From: Caldicellulosiruptor acetigenus
GTDB taxonomy: Bacteria; Bacillota; Thermoanaerobacteria; Caldicellulosiruptorales; Caldicellulosiruptoraceae
DNA: 64,000 bases
Direction: 5' to 3'
Assembly: GCF_026914305.1 (NCBI RefSeq)
Contig: NZ_CP113866.1
Span: forward strand, 2,546,001 to 2,610,000
Numbering within the stretch: position 1 is the first letter of the stretch; each line of letters starts with the position of its first letter. Of the stretch, positions 55,801-64,000 are shown one piece after another. The notes under the pieces were generated by a model that was not told where the DNA came from, did no database searches, and saw nothing but the letters and a program-made list of their open reading frames with translations. A program made the translations under genes and the position numbers.

Positions 55801-58800
55801 ACCTCAGCTTTTTGCGTTTACATCCCTCATAGTTCAGATAAAACCCATCGCACCTTTCTGTAATTTCCTATATACCAGTAGTTTACATCCCTCATAGTTC
55901 AGATAAAACATCTTTAATATTTTGTCCTGTTTGGCTCAAAATTGAGTTTACATCCCTCATAGTTCAGATAAAACGCAGATTTTTGGATGTGGGTTCCTGT
56001 AGCACATAAAAGTTTACATCCCTCATAGTTCAGATAAAACAGTTTGGGTATCATAGGATATGTAATTGTAACAGTAAGGTTTACATCCCTCATAGTTCAG
56101 ATAAAACCACAACAAGTGATGTAATCATCAAATTAAATACCGACTGGTTTACATCCCTCATAGTTCAGATAAAACAATGAAATTTGGAGCAACCTATGCA
56201 AACTTGTTATCGTTTACATCCCTCATAGTTCAGATAAAACTGAAAACTTCTTTGTACTTTCGCAATCCAGTTATTTTGGTTTACATCCCTCATAGTTCAG
56301 ATAAAACCGACGCAACAATGATATAATGTTCGGGTAGCTCGGTGATGTTTACATCCCTCATAGTTCAGATAAAACCTCATTGTGTGATAATAGACGAGTT
56401 GCATGCGATAAGTTTACATCCCTCATAGTTCAGATAAAACTGACTATGAGACAGCGAAAAGTTTAAGTGATAAATTAATGTTTACATCCCTCATAGTTCA
56501 GATAAAACCTTACAACATTATTTATTGCACTCGTTATAAAACTAAAGTTTACATCCCTCATAGTTCAGATAAAACTAAGTCTGGAGAAAAGATATTCAAG
56601 TATGTAATTAAGAAGTTTACATCCCTCATAGTTCAGATAAAACCTGATAATAGCCTTGATCAATATAACTACTTCATAGTTTACATCCCTCATAGTTCAG
56701 ATAAAACTCAAAATAATACTGTATATCCCCAATTATCCCCTCGTTTACATCCCTCATAGTTCAGATAAAACTGGAATGATAAAAGCAAATCCAAGGTTAG
56801 GTTCAATGTTTACATCCCTCATAGTTCAGATAAAACAAATTCAGTTTGGGATACTGCAAGAAATTGTGTATCAAGTTTACATCCCTCATAGTTCAGATAA
56901 AACGCGATGGATTGGTATTGGGGATTAATAATACTTAGTTTGTTTACATCCCTCATAGTTCAGATAAAACTGATTATACGCAAGAGCAAGCTCTGTCCTT
57001 GCTATCGTTTACATCCCTCATAGTTCAGATAAAACGTGTATTGCTGCAGTTCTGGGTCTACCCAATACTCCTCGTTTACATCCCTCATAGTTCAGATAAA
57101 ACCCCAGAGACGAAAAGTGCATACAAATTTCCACACCATAGTTTACATCCCTCATAGTTCAGATAAAACTAACTGCTGGATCGTGCTTGGCTTTTGTTTT
57201 ATTTCGTTTACATCCCTCATAGTTCAGATAAAACCGTATGGTATTTTGTCTTCGACTACACGCCTTTCTAAAGTTTACATCCCTCATAGTTCAGATAAAA
57301 CTCTCTGACTGTTCCTGCTGTGGTAATCATAACAAGTAAGTTTACATCCCTCATAGTTCAGATAAAACAAGATATTGCAGTTGCAATTGAGAATGACATT
57401 ATTAAGTTTACATCCCTCATAGTTCAGATAAAACAGAAAAAAGGGATAAAATAGCAAAAGCTCTCATCAAAAGTTTACATCCCTCATAGTTCAGATAAAA
57501 CTGTTAGATGATGGAAGATGACAGATGACTGTTAGGGATGTTTACATCCCTCATAGTTCAGATAAAACAAGTTAGCAGACGGTGACAGAGTGGTAAGGAT
57601 TGGGTTGTTTACATCCCTCATAGTTCAGATAAAACTAATATAAATTATTCAATAACAGGTGGCTCTGTTAAGTTTACATCCCTCATAGTTCAGATAAAAC
57701 ATATAGTTTCAATCTTACCTTATACATTGCAAGTAAAGTTTACATCCCTCATAGTTCAGATAAAACGATAACCAGCAGTTGCTTGAAATTCCAAATTACT
57801 TCATGTTTACATCCCTCATAGTTCAGATAAAACATCTTCCGCCGGTGCAACTTCCAATACGTTTTTCTCTGGGTTTACATCCCTCATAGTTCAGATAAAA
57901 CTTTGGGAATTGGCACTGAAAACTTATCAAGTTTTAAGGTTTACATCCCTCATAGTTCAGATAAAACGAAGGTTCAAATATGACACCACGCCTAATAGAA
58001 TATGTTTACATCCCTCATAGTTCAGATAAAACCACCTTATTATGCAGCTGGTACTTGCAAGATTCTTATTGGTTTACATCCCTCATAGTTCAGATAAAAC
58101 GCTTCTTTGTTGTGTATTGCTCTAAAGGTAGCATATGTTTACATCCCTCATAGTTCAGATAAAACCATGGATATTGACAATGTGGCAAAATCTATTTTGG
58201 AGTTTACATCCCTCATAGTTCAGATAAAACCCACGCATAAACTTGAAAAATGCAGCTTTTTTCTCGCTGTTTACATCCCTCATAGTTCAGATAAAACAAG
58301 CACCGTCGAGAGCTGCAAACTTTGCAAAAGGCTGTTTACATCCCTCATAGTTCAGATAAAACCGGCAATTTGCGATACTTACAACCGCACGACCCATTTC
58401 GTTTACATCCCTCATAGTTCAGATAAAACTCAAGTATTTGCTCTTGTGATTTGCTATTGCTTTTTAGGTTTACATCCCTCATAGTTCAGATAAAACCAGC
58501 AGGAATTACAGGGATATCGTCCTGATTGTAAATGTTTACATCCCTCATAGTTCAGATAAAACTGACAGGATTAGAAGAAGAAGCTTGACCGAGGTAACTG
58601 TGTTTACATCCCTCATAGTTCAGATAAAACCCGTCGATATAAATCAAATACACTTCTCCATCTTGGTTTACATCCCTCATAGTTCAGATAAAACTGAGAA
58701 AATTTTTACTTTATCTTTTTCCATTTTATTACGTTTACATCCCTCATAGTTCAGATAAAACCAGTTATCAGCGTTGCGGGATAATCTAAGAATAGTTGTG

Positions 58801-60729
58801 TTTACATCCCTCATAGTTCAGATAAAACTATACATCGACGAAATACCCTTCTTGTAGCTGGAAAAAGTTTACATCCCTCATAGTTCAGATAAAACTTAAA
58901 GTCGTTAGTTGAAAAATCCCAAGCATATTCTTTGTTTACATCCCTCATAGTTCAGATAAAACTAGGGTCAGCTAACTTTGAAATTATGCTCACTACAGTG
59001 TTTACATCCCTCATAGTTCAGATAAAACCGTTGTTTTGGTCTATGCTTCTCGCTGCAGCTTCAATTGTTTACATCCCTCATAGTTCAGATAAAACTCACT
59101 GTTGACTTTTACGGTGAAATGTCCGCACAAATGTTTACATCCCTCATAGTTCAGATAAAACAGGTTTTTAACCTGTTGAAATACTTTATTAAAAAGTGAG
59201 TTTACATCCCTCATAGTTCAGATAAAACCGGATTCGAACTCCATTTCCAAGGTCCATAATCCGTCGTTTACATCCCTCATAGTTCAGATAAAACCATACA
59301 AGAAACATTTCCCTTGCGATAATTCAAAACGTTTACATCCCTCATAGTTCAGATAAAACATATAAGCACCTATTTTGTACTTCCCTAAACCTATTCCAGT
59401 TTACATCCCTCATAGTTCAGATAAAACGCAAAGTCGCTTGCATCATACCCGTCCACTTTGTCTACATGTTTACATCCCTCATAGTTCAGATAAAACACAA
59501 CATGGAATGCAATAAAGAACGTATTTTTGACGATTGTTTACATCCCTCATAGTTCAGATAAAACCTTAAATCTTTGCCTTTCTTGATTGAAAATTGCTTG
59601 CGTTTACATCCCTCATAGTTCAGATAAAACCTTTATTTTCTTGTTTTTGATTTTTCTTTTGTAACAAGTTTACATCCCTCATAGTTCAGATAAAACTATC
59701 CTAACAAAGATTTAACCTGAGACGTAAAATTATTGTTTACATCCCTCATAGTTCAGATAAAACAGGTTGTGTTATTCTAAATCTTCTATTAATGATTTAA
59801 GTTTACATCCCTCATAGTTCAGATAAAACCAACAAATACTATATTAGAACCCTTCTCCTCAAATACACGTTTACATCCCTCATAGTTCAGATAAAACAAA
59901 TCAGGCGGTAAACCTCTTAACTTGTGTTCAAACAAGTTTACATCCCTCATAGTTCAGATAAAACATTAATTGGCTATACTCACGTTTTCCTCAAATGCCT
60001 ATGTTTACATCCCTCATAGTTCAGATAAAACTTTTCTTCTATCCATACTTTTGCCAGTACACCATCAAGTTTACATCCCTCATAGTTCAGATAAAACATT
60101 TTAATGTCAAGTTAGGAGAGAGCTCTGTTTATATGTTTACATCCCTCATAGTTCAGATAAAACTACGCAACAATCATGATACCTTCGATGAAGAAAGCAG
60201 TTTACATCCCTCATAGTTCAGATAAAACCAAGAAGTTGAAGGAAAGAAATTTTACTATGTTGATTTGTTTACATCCCTCATAGTTCAGATAAAACGGCAC
60301 TTGTTAGGCAAAATAGACGAGAACGTAGCAGTTTACATCCCTCATAGTTCAGATAAAACTTGAGCGAGAAAGATATTTTGTGCTGACAAGTTCAGTTTAC
60401 ATCCCTCATAGTTCAGATAAAACGTGGTAATGGTGTTAACAAGCATAGAACAAATTGGTATGTTTACATCCCTCATAGTTCAGATAAAACTGTATTGATT
60501 TATTACGTAATTACGTATATACTATATATGTTTACATCCCTCATAGTTCAGATAAAACCTATATTGAAAAGTTTGATATTTCAAGGTTTTAGCGAATGTT
60601 TACATCCCTCATAGTTCAGATAAAACCAAGGGCGATTGGAAGAGCGTTTGGAACGACATAGTTTACATCCCTCATAGTTCAGATAAAACCCATTAATAAA
60701 AAATATCCTCTTTTCTATGCTATATCTTT

Positions 60730-60758
60730 ATTATAACCCATTAGCAAAATCTTCTCAA
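60730..60758 (-). promoter_or_regulatory. CRISPR leader promoter
   Basis: On the minus strand TTGAGA (60753-60758) and TATAAT (60730-60735) are separated by exactly 17 bp. The start point would be near 60723, about 34 nt before the first repeat at 60689. This fixes the direction of array transcription independently of repeat orientation. Confidence 0.75.
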
Positions 60759-60769
60759 CAAAAATAAAT

Positions 60770-60874
60770 TGCAGCGAGGGGGTGGTTGGGTTTTGTAAGG
60801 AGTTGGTAAATACCTTTTAAAGCCTTGTAGGAAGAGAAGGCAGAAACTTTAAATTAGTTATAGGCCTCGCTGCA
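60770..60874 (-). ncRNA. Candidate structured RNA between cas2 and the CRISPR leader promoter
   Basis: TGCAGCGAGG (60770-60779) pairs perfectly with CCTCGCTGCA (60865-60874), closing a 105-nt element. Inside, on the minus strand, a GCCTT/AAGGC hairpin extended by TAAA/TTTA and a GGTA/TACC hairpin can form. The closing stem is followed by ATTTATTTTTG on the minus strand, as in a terminator. It may be the cas-operon terminator, a small RNA, or a leader structure. No family is recognised. No coding frame covers 60690-60926. Confidence 0.45.
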
Positions 60875-60926
60875 GAATGGTTTTGTTCGGAAATACAGGT
60901 TCATCTCTAACTTTATTTCAAAATCT

Positions 60927-61190
60927 TCAAATTATAATAGAATCATAGTTCTTTTCTTGTCCCAAAACCTTTTTATTGCACACAAGTTTATATTCCATCT
61001 CATAAAAATAGACCGAATCTTCATCTTTTTCTATTACCGATAAAAGTTCTCGTTTGCACTTTTCAAGCTTTCCAAGTGTAATCTCTCCTTCAAAAACTGA
61101 GTTTTGAACCCATGTGAAGTATTTTTTCAAAATCTTTCTTACCTTGTTGACTCTCTTTTCATTGATGTCGTATGTTACTATGACAAAGAT
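60927..61190 (-). CDS. cas2: CRISPR-associated Cas2, apparent ATC start
   Basis: Small ferredoxin-fold protein of 87 residues that forms the spacer-integration complex with Cas1. The translation FVIVTYDINEKRVNKVRKI matches the Cas2 N-terminus, with the Asp of the TYDIN strand, and continues through WVQNSVFEGEIT to YDSIII. The codon in the start position is ATC (61188-61190), and TAG lies two codons upstream, so no ATG, GTG or TTG is available before residue 21. A strong GGAGGAG (61200-61206) sits 9 nt before the ATC, supporting initiation there. A shorter product from an internal TTG at 61130 would lack the first strand. A 92-bp gap separates it from cas1. Confidence 0.85.
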   Translation of the reverse strand: MFVIVTYDINEKRVNKVRKILKKYFTWVQNSVFEGEITLGKLEKCKRELLSVIEKDEDSVYFYEMEYKLVCNKKVLGQEKNYDSIII

Positions 61191-61282
61191 GTTCTATCAC
61201 TCCTCCGAGCAAAAATTTGTCATCAAAGACTAATTGCTGGACTTGAAAAGATTTAAGTGCCTTATAGCACATTCAAGCCAAC

Positions 61283-62263
61283 TTACCACCATGCTTTGAG
61301 TGGTGAGTAAACCTGATCGCCTATAAAATGTTTTATTAGCTTATAGCACTCAAGTCTTATAAATCCCTTATAGGAAACATTTCTATTTAGCTGTCTGTGA
61401 CGAACTGTAGTCTCAAGCTTGCTTTGGAACTCTTTTATAAATATCTTCTTTCCCTCTTGGTTCAGATAACAATAGTTCAAATCTTCATCGAAATGTTCAA
61501 GACTAATTTGGCGGTTGTTGAGAAGTTTGAATATTACTGTGTCAACAATCAACGGTTTGAAAATCTCAGAGATGTCAAGGCTCAGTGAAAATCTTTTTTC
61601 ACTTGGTTCATGCAAAAAACTTATTGTTGGGTCAAGTTGCGTTTGATAAATTTGAGACAAAGTGTGACTATAAATTAGGCTATTTCCGAATGAAATCAAG
61701 GCATTGATAGGATTTGTGGGTGGTCTTTTTTCTCTTTTTTCCATTGCAAAATCTTCTGGCAAGAACTGATTAAACGACTGATAATATATATTGCGAATTC
61801 TTCCCTCAAGCCCCATCAGCTCTGCAATGTTTGATATATTGAACCTGCCTTTTCCCCACTCATCTTCAATTGCAATCAAAAAAGCCTCAGCTTCTTTTCT
61901 TTCTCTCAAATTTCGCATCATGTGGTATACTGCCGACTCAACAAAACAATACGCTAAAAATAATCTCTTTTCTCTATCAAGATAATGCAGAGCTTGTCTT
62001 ACAACAACGTCTCCAGATACATTTTTCTTGCGTGGCAAGAAACTCCCAGCATAAAAGCCGTAGTAGTTGTAAAAATGAAGAACAATGCCGTATTGAGAGA
62101 TATAATTTAGAGCTTTGGTGTTTAAGTCTACCTCTCCAAAGATGTGAATCTGCTCAACATTCTCAATGTCAATAGACCTTTTTTCCACTTCGGTCTCAAA
62201 GTATAAGGTGTTTTCGTGCCTTCGGAGCCTTCCGTTAGAAGTAAGATACAAGCTCTTTTGCAT
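61283..62263 (-). CDS. cas1: CRISPR-associated Cas1, type I-B
   Basis: Integrase subunit of 326 residues that inserts new spacers at the leader-proximal repeat. It has the N-terminal beta domain (KSLYLTSNGRLRRHENTLYF) and the helical catalytic domain with metal-ligand Glu in MGLEGRIRNIYYQSF, His in HEPSEKRFSLSLDISEI, and Asp/Glu in the last block. It follows cas4 by only 6 bp. All conserved residues appear intact, so loss of adaptation, if any, would come from cas2. Confidence 0.95.
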   Translation of the reverse strand: MQKSLYLTSNGRLRRHENTLYFETEVEKRSIDIENVEQIHIFGEVDLNTKALNYISQYGIVLHFYNYYGFYAGSFLPRKKNVSGDVVVRQALHYLDREKRLFLAYCFVESAVYHMMRNLRERKEAEAFLIAIEDEWGKGRFNISNIAELMGLEGRIRNIYYQSFNQFLPEDFAMEKREKRPPTNPINALISFGNSLIYSHTLSQIYQTQLDPTISFLHEPSEKRFSLSLDISEIFKPLIVDTVIFKLLNNRQISLEHFDEDLNYCYLNQEGKKIFIKEFQSKLETTVRHRQLNRNVSYKGFIRLECYKLIKHFIGDQVYSPLKAWW

Positions 62264-62269
62264 ACTATT

Positions 62270-62797
62270 TTACCCCCAGCAAAACTCAAAGTACGCGCAC
62301 GACTTGCAAATCTTTTGTTTTTGCGCAGGTGGTGGAATGGGCTTTGTTGTAATTTCTTCTATCTCTTTTAAAGCTTGCTTTACCTTTTCTTTGTACTCAG
62401 GGGTCAGCTCCAGCACCTCTTTTCTTTTCTCTTTCGGATAATTGATTATTCCTTGCTTTTGAATTCCTTTTTGCTTGAGATAGTAAAGATAGTACACAAC
62501 CTGCATTATATCAGCTTCTTTCATTTTACTGCTATATTTTACTTCTCTGATGCTGCCGTCTGATAAAATATCTATCATGACAAGGTTGTCAATCAAGACT
62601 TCTTTTGTGTTTTCTTTTGGATACGAATACTCATGTAAAACTTTGCCCAGAAGAACTTTGTCTGATGTACTTTCAAAAGTTATGTTTTTGCTAAATAGCC
62701 AGAGTTTTCTTTTGCAGATGTAAAGGTAGTTGATTTTTATGCCTTGAAATTTGACTTCAGAAAATTCTTGTATATCTTCCATTTTTCTCTCACTCAC
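62270..62797 (-). CDS. cas4: CRISPR-associated Cas4
   Basis: RecB-like nuclease of 175 residues with an iron-sulfur cluster, which trims prespacers and selects PAMs in type I-B systems. The cluster cysteines are in YICKRKLW (near residue 27) and CKSCAYFEFC at the C-terminus. The nuclease motifs are GKVLHE, LVMIDILSDGSIREVKYSS (Asp and E-V-K) and QVVYYLYYLK. The start used is a GTG at 62797, 4 bp after the cas3 stop; an ATG at 62782 is an alternative. Cas4-Cas1-Cas2 form one adaptation module. Confidence 0.93.
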   Translation of the reverse strand: MSERKMEDIQEFSEVKFQGIKINYLYICKRKLWLFSKNITFESTSDKVLLGKVLHEYSYPKENTKEVLIDNLVMIDILSDGSIREVKYSSKMKEADIMQVVYYLYYLKQKGIQKQGIINYPKEKRKEVLELTPEYKEKVKQALKEIEEITTKPIPPPAQKQKICKSCAYFEFCWG

Positions 62798-62801
62798 TTA
62801 T

Positions 62802-64000
62802 TTACCATATATCAGATTGTTCTAATCCTTTTGGTGGTATCAAACCTAATTGGTCATCATATTCGCAATCAAGTATATAGATCCCTAAATCTTTGTTATA
62901 ACAACTTGCTCCGCCTTTGGCAAAGAAGTATGCCGGGGCTGTAACGGTATATTTTCTGATGGAGGAAATTAATTTCAATTTTTCTATAGACCTTATAGAC
63001 CTTGAATTTATTTTTTTAAGAGCTTCATTTATTTCTTCGATATTTTTATCAAATATTTCTCTCGGTATGCCAGAAATTGTAACAACATCTCTGAAGATCT
63101 TTTGTGCTTCAATTTTTCTATCTGCTCTGAAGCCAAGTTCTAAAAGTTCATATGCCTTTTTGAATTTACTTATAAAATTGGTACTTGAGAGTGCATCAAT
63201 ATCGTATACATATTCATTTAGCTCTTTCTTGTCATATTCTGTAATTTTATTTTCATCAAATTTTTTCAGAAACTCTTCTGTCCTGTCGACAATCTCTCTC
63301 TGATAAACTTTTCCGATTCCACTTGGGTCTTTGGTCAAAATGATAACATTCGGGCATAGCTCATTATATGGTCTTTTTCTATATACCCTTCCCATTCGCT
63401 GAAGTAGCGAATCTGCCGATGCAAGTTCTGTAAACAAGATATCATAATCTATGTCAAGTGAAGCTTCCACAAGCTGAGTTGATATTACAATACCGTTTTT
63501 TCTGTGATTTGAGATAACAATTTGCTCTTTTTGCCTCTTTTGTCCCTCTAAAAACCTTGAATGCAAAAGTTCAACAGGAATCTCTCCAAACCTTTTTAGA
63601 TTTTCCTTTATAACTTGGTAAACTTCCTGTGACCTTTTTACAGTATTGCATATAACAAGCACATTTTTTTGTTTTGCATGTTCAACTATTTCGTCTACGC
63701 AGTCTAAAATTGAAAGTTCTTTGATTGCAATAATATGAGAATATCTCTTTTTCAGTTCTTCATCTGAATATGCTTGCAAATACTCAGCCCACTCTCCAAG
63801 GTGTTTTAGGATAAGCGGGTTAATTGTTGCACTCATTAAGCAAAACTTTCCATTTAAATTTATGATTTCTTCTAAGGTCTTTATTATAATTGCCAAAGAC
63901 TCTGGAGAGTAGCTCTGCGGTTCATCTATTACAATCTTTGAGTATAAGAATAATGAATAAATCTTTTCAAATCCCGGCCACTTCAAAGCTGATGTAAAAA
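62802..64000 (-). CDS. cas3: CRISPR-associated helicase Cas3, C-terminal part
   Basis: The 3' part of cas3 (about 399 residues); the frame stays open to the right window edge, so the HD nuclease region, if fused, and helicase motif I lie outside. Visible superfamily 2 helicase motifs are VIDEPQSY (motif II, DExx form DEPQ), LMSATIN (motif III), STQLVEASLDIDYD (motif V) and LLQRMGRVYRK (motif VI). Cas3 unwinds and degrades target DNA after Cascade binding. The Cascade genes are expected further upstream, beyond 64000. The gene precedes cas4 by 4 bp. Confidence 0.93.
   Translation of the reverse strand, partial: FTSALKWPGFEKIYSLFLYSKIVIDEPQSYSPESLAIIIKTLEEIINLNGKFCLMSATINPLILKHLGEWAEYLQAYSDEELKKRYSHIIAIKELSILDCVDEIVEHAKQKNVLVICNTVKRSQEVYQVIKENLKRFGEIPVELLHSRFLEGQKRQKEQIVISNHRKNGIVISTQLVEASLDIDYDILFTELASADSLLQRMGRVYRKRPYNELCPNVIILTKDPSGIGKVYQREIVDRTEEFLKKFDENKITEYDKKELNEYVYDIDALSSTNFISKFKKAYELLELGFRADRKIEAQKIFRDVVTISGIPREIFDKNIEEINEALKKINSRSIRSIEKLKLISSIRKYTVTAPAYFFAKGGASCYNKDLGIYILDCEYDDQLGLIPPKGLEQSDIW

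Larger units (their letters stand above)
47699..60689 (-). CRISPR. Type I-B CRISPR array, about 168 repeats, interrupted by an IS
   Basis: The 29-bp repeat begins GTTTACATCC and ends TCAGATAAAAC on the plus strand. Its complement ends in ...GATGTAAAC, the usual orientation for this repeat family, so transcription is on the minus strand from the cas2-proximal end. A hand count gives 164 repeats from 49873 to 60689 and four to the left of the IS (47699, 47765, 47831, 47896). Spacers are mostly 35-38 nt; one is 42 nt (52069-52110). The trailer end shows decay: the repeat at 47765 has one substitution, and that at 47699 keeps only its last 19 bases. Several spacers occur more than once. Confidence 0.98.

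Noticed and set aside
59229-59265. Spacer whose complement contains GTTCGAATCC, like a tRNA T-arm
   Set aside because: Only the TTCGAATCC core fits; the flanking bases cannot form a proper T stem, so self- or tRNA-targeting cannot be claimed.
50052-60216. Many short open frames with repeated peptides such as FTSLIVQIK, VYIPHSSDKT and FYLNYEGCK
   Set aside because: They are translations of the CRISPR repeat in different frames, not genes.
47699-60689. Array read as a plus-strand transcript from the SPFH side
   Set aside because: Degenerate repeats at 47699 and 47765, the repeat orientation and the promoter at 60730-60758 all place the leader at the cas2 side.
61130-61130. Internal TTG as the true start of cas2
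   Set aside because: It would remove the first conserved strand and catalytic-site Asp, while the upstream frame matches Cas2 and has a strong RBS.

Overview
The window looks like the chromosome of a thermophilic, anaerobic, plant-biomass-degrading Firmicute, most probably Caldicellulosiruptor. The grounds are the strong A+T bias, the multidomain xylanolytic enzymes (CBM22-GH10; GH43-CBM22-GH43-CBM6), HydG of the [FeFe]-hydrogenase pathway, a Spo0A/AbrB-like regulatory site and a very long type I-B CRISPR array. The genus call rests on recognised gene content, not on a database search.

Layout. (1) 1-19922, minus strand: one xylan-utilisation locus, read from high to low coordinates: large solute-binding protein, two permeases, NHL/YIP1 membrane protein, DUF5696-like secreted protein, two more permeases, second solute-binding protein, GH43, GH10 and GH39 (cut by the window edge). 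No ABC ATPase is present, so both importers must borrow one. A promoter and a palindromic operator candidate lie at 20138-20211. (2) 20295-24893: abrB with tandem Spo0A-box-like sites, rsmI and a tRNA methyltransferase, a CheY-like receiver, and TM1266-hydG behind a structured leader. (3) 25080-35378: glycosyltransferase plus PlsY-like gene, GH13 alpha-glucosidase, perR-rubrerythrin, SHOCT protein, a secreted unknown, a broken CPBP protease gene, an ABC exporter, and the 3' stump of a CE7 acetyl xylan esterase gene. (4) 35458-41136, minus: a complete fructose PTS (fruR, fruK, EIIA, EIIBC, HPr, EI). (5) 41305-47238: flavoprotein, polysaccharide deacetylase, GH13 enzyme with a LacI-type operator, SPFH protein. 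(6) 47699-64000: about 168 CRISPR repeats by hand count, split by an ISL3-family insertion, followed by cas2, cas1, cas4 and partial cas3.

How the parts work together. The locus enzymes cut xylan and its side chains, and two oligosaccharide importers take up the products. The fructose PTS and the GH13 enzymes handle other sugars. PerR-rubrerythrin protects against peroxide. The CRISPR array is transcribed on the minus strand from a leader between cas2 and the first repeat. A recognisable promoter lies 41 bp from the array.

The most notable observations are: an IS inserted inside a CRISPR spacer with a near-perfect target duplication; a canonical -1 slippery site in its transposase; cas2 apparently starting on ATC; a structured RNA candidate between cas2 and the array; an interlocking-helix leader before hydG; tandem Spo0A-type boxes at abrB; and the esterase stump. 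I did not find a clearly new multi-gene system. The CRISPR locus is a known type with unusual details.
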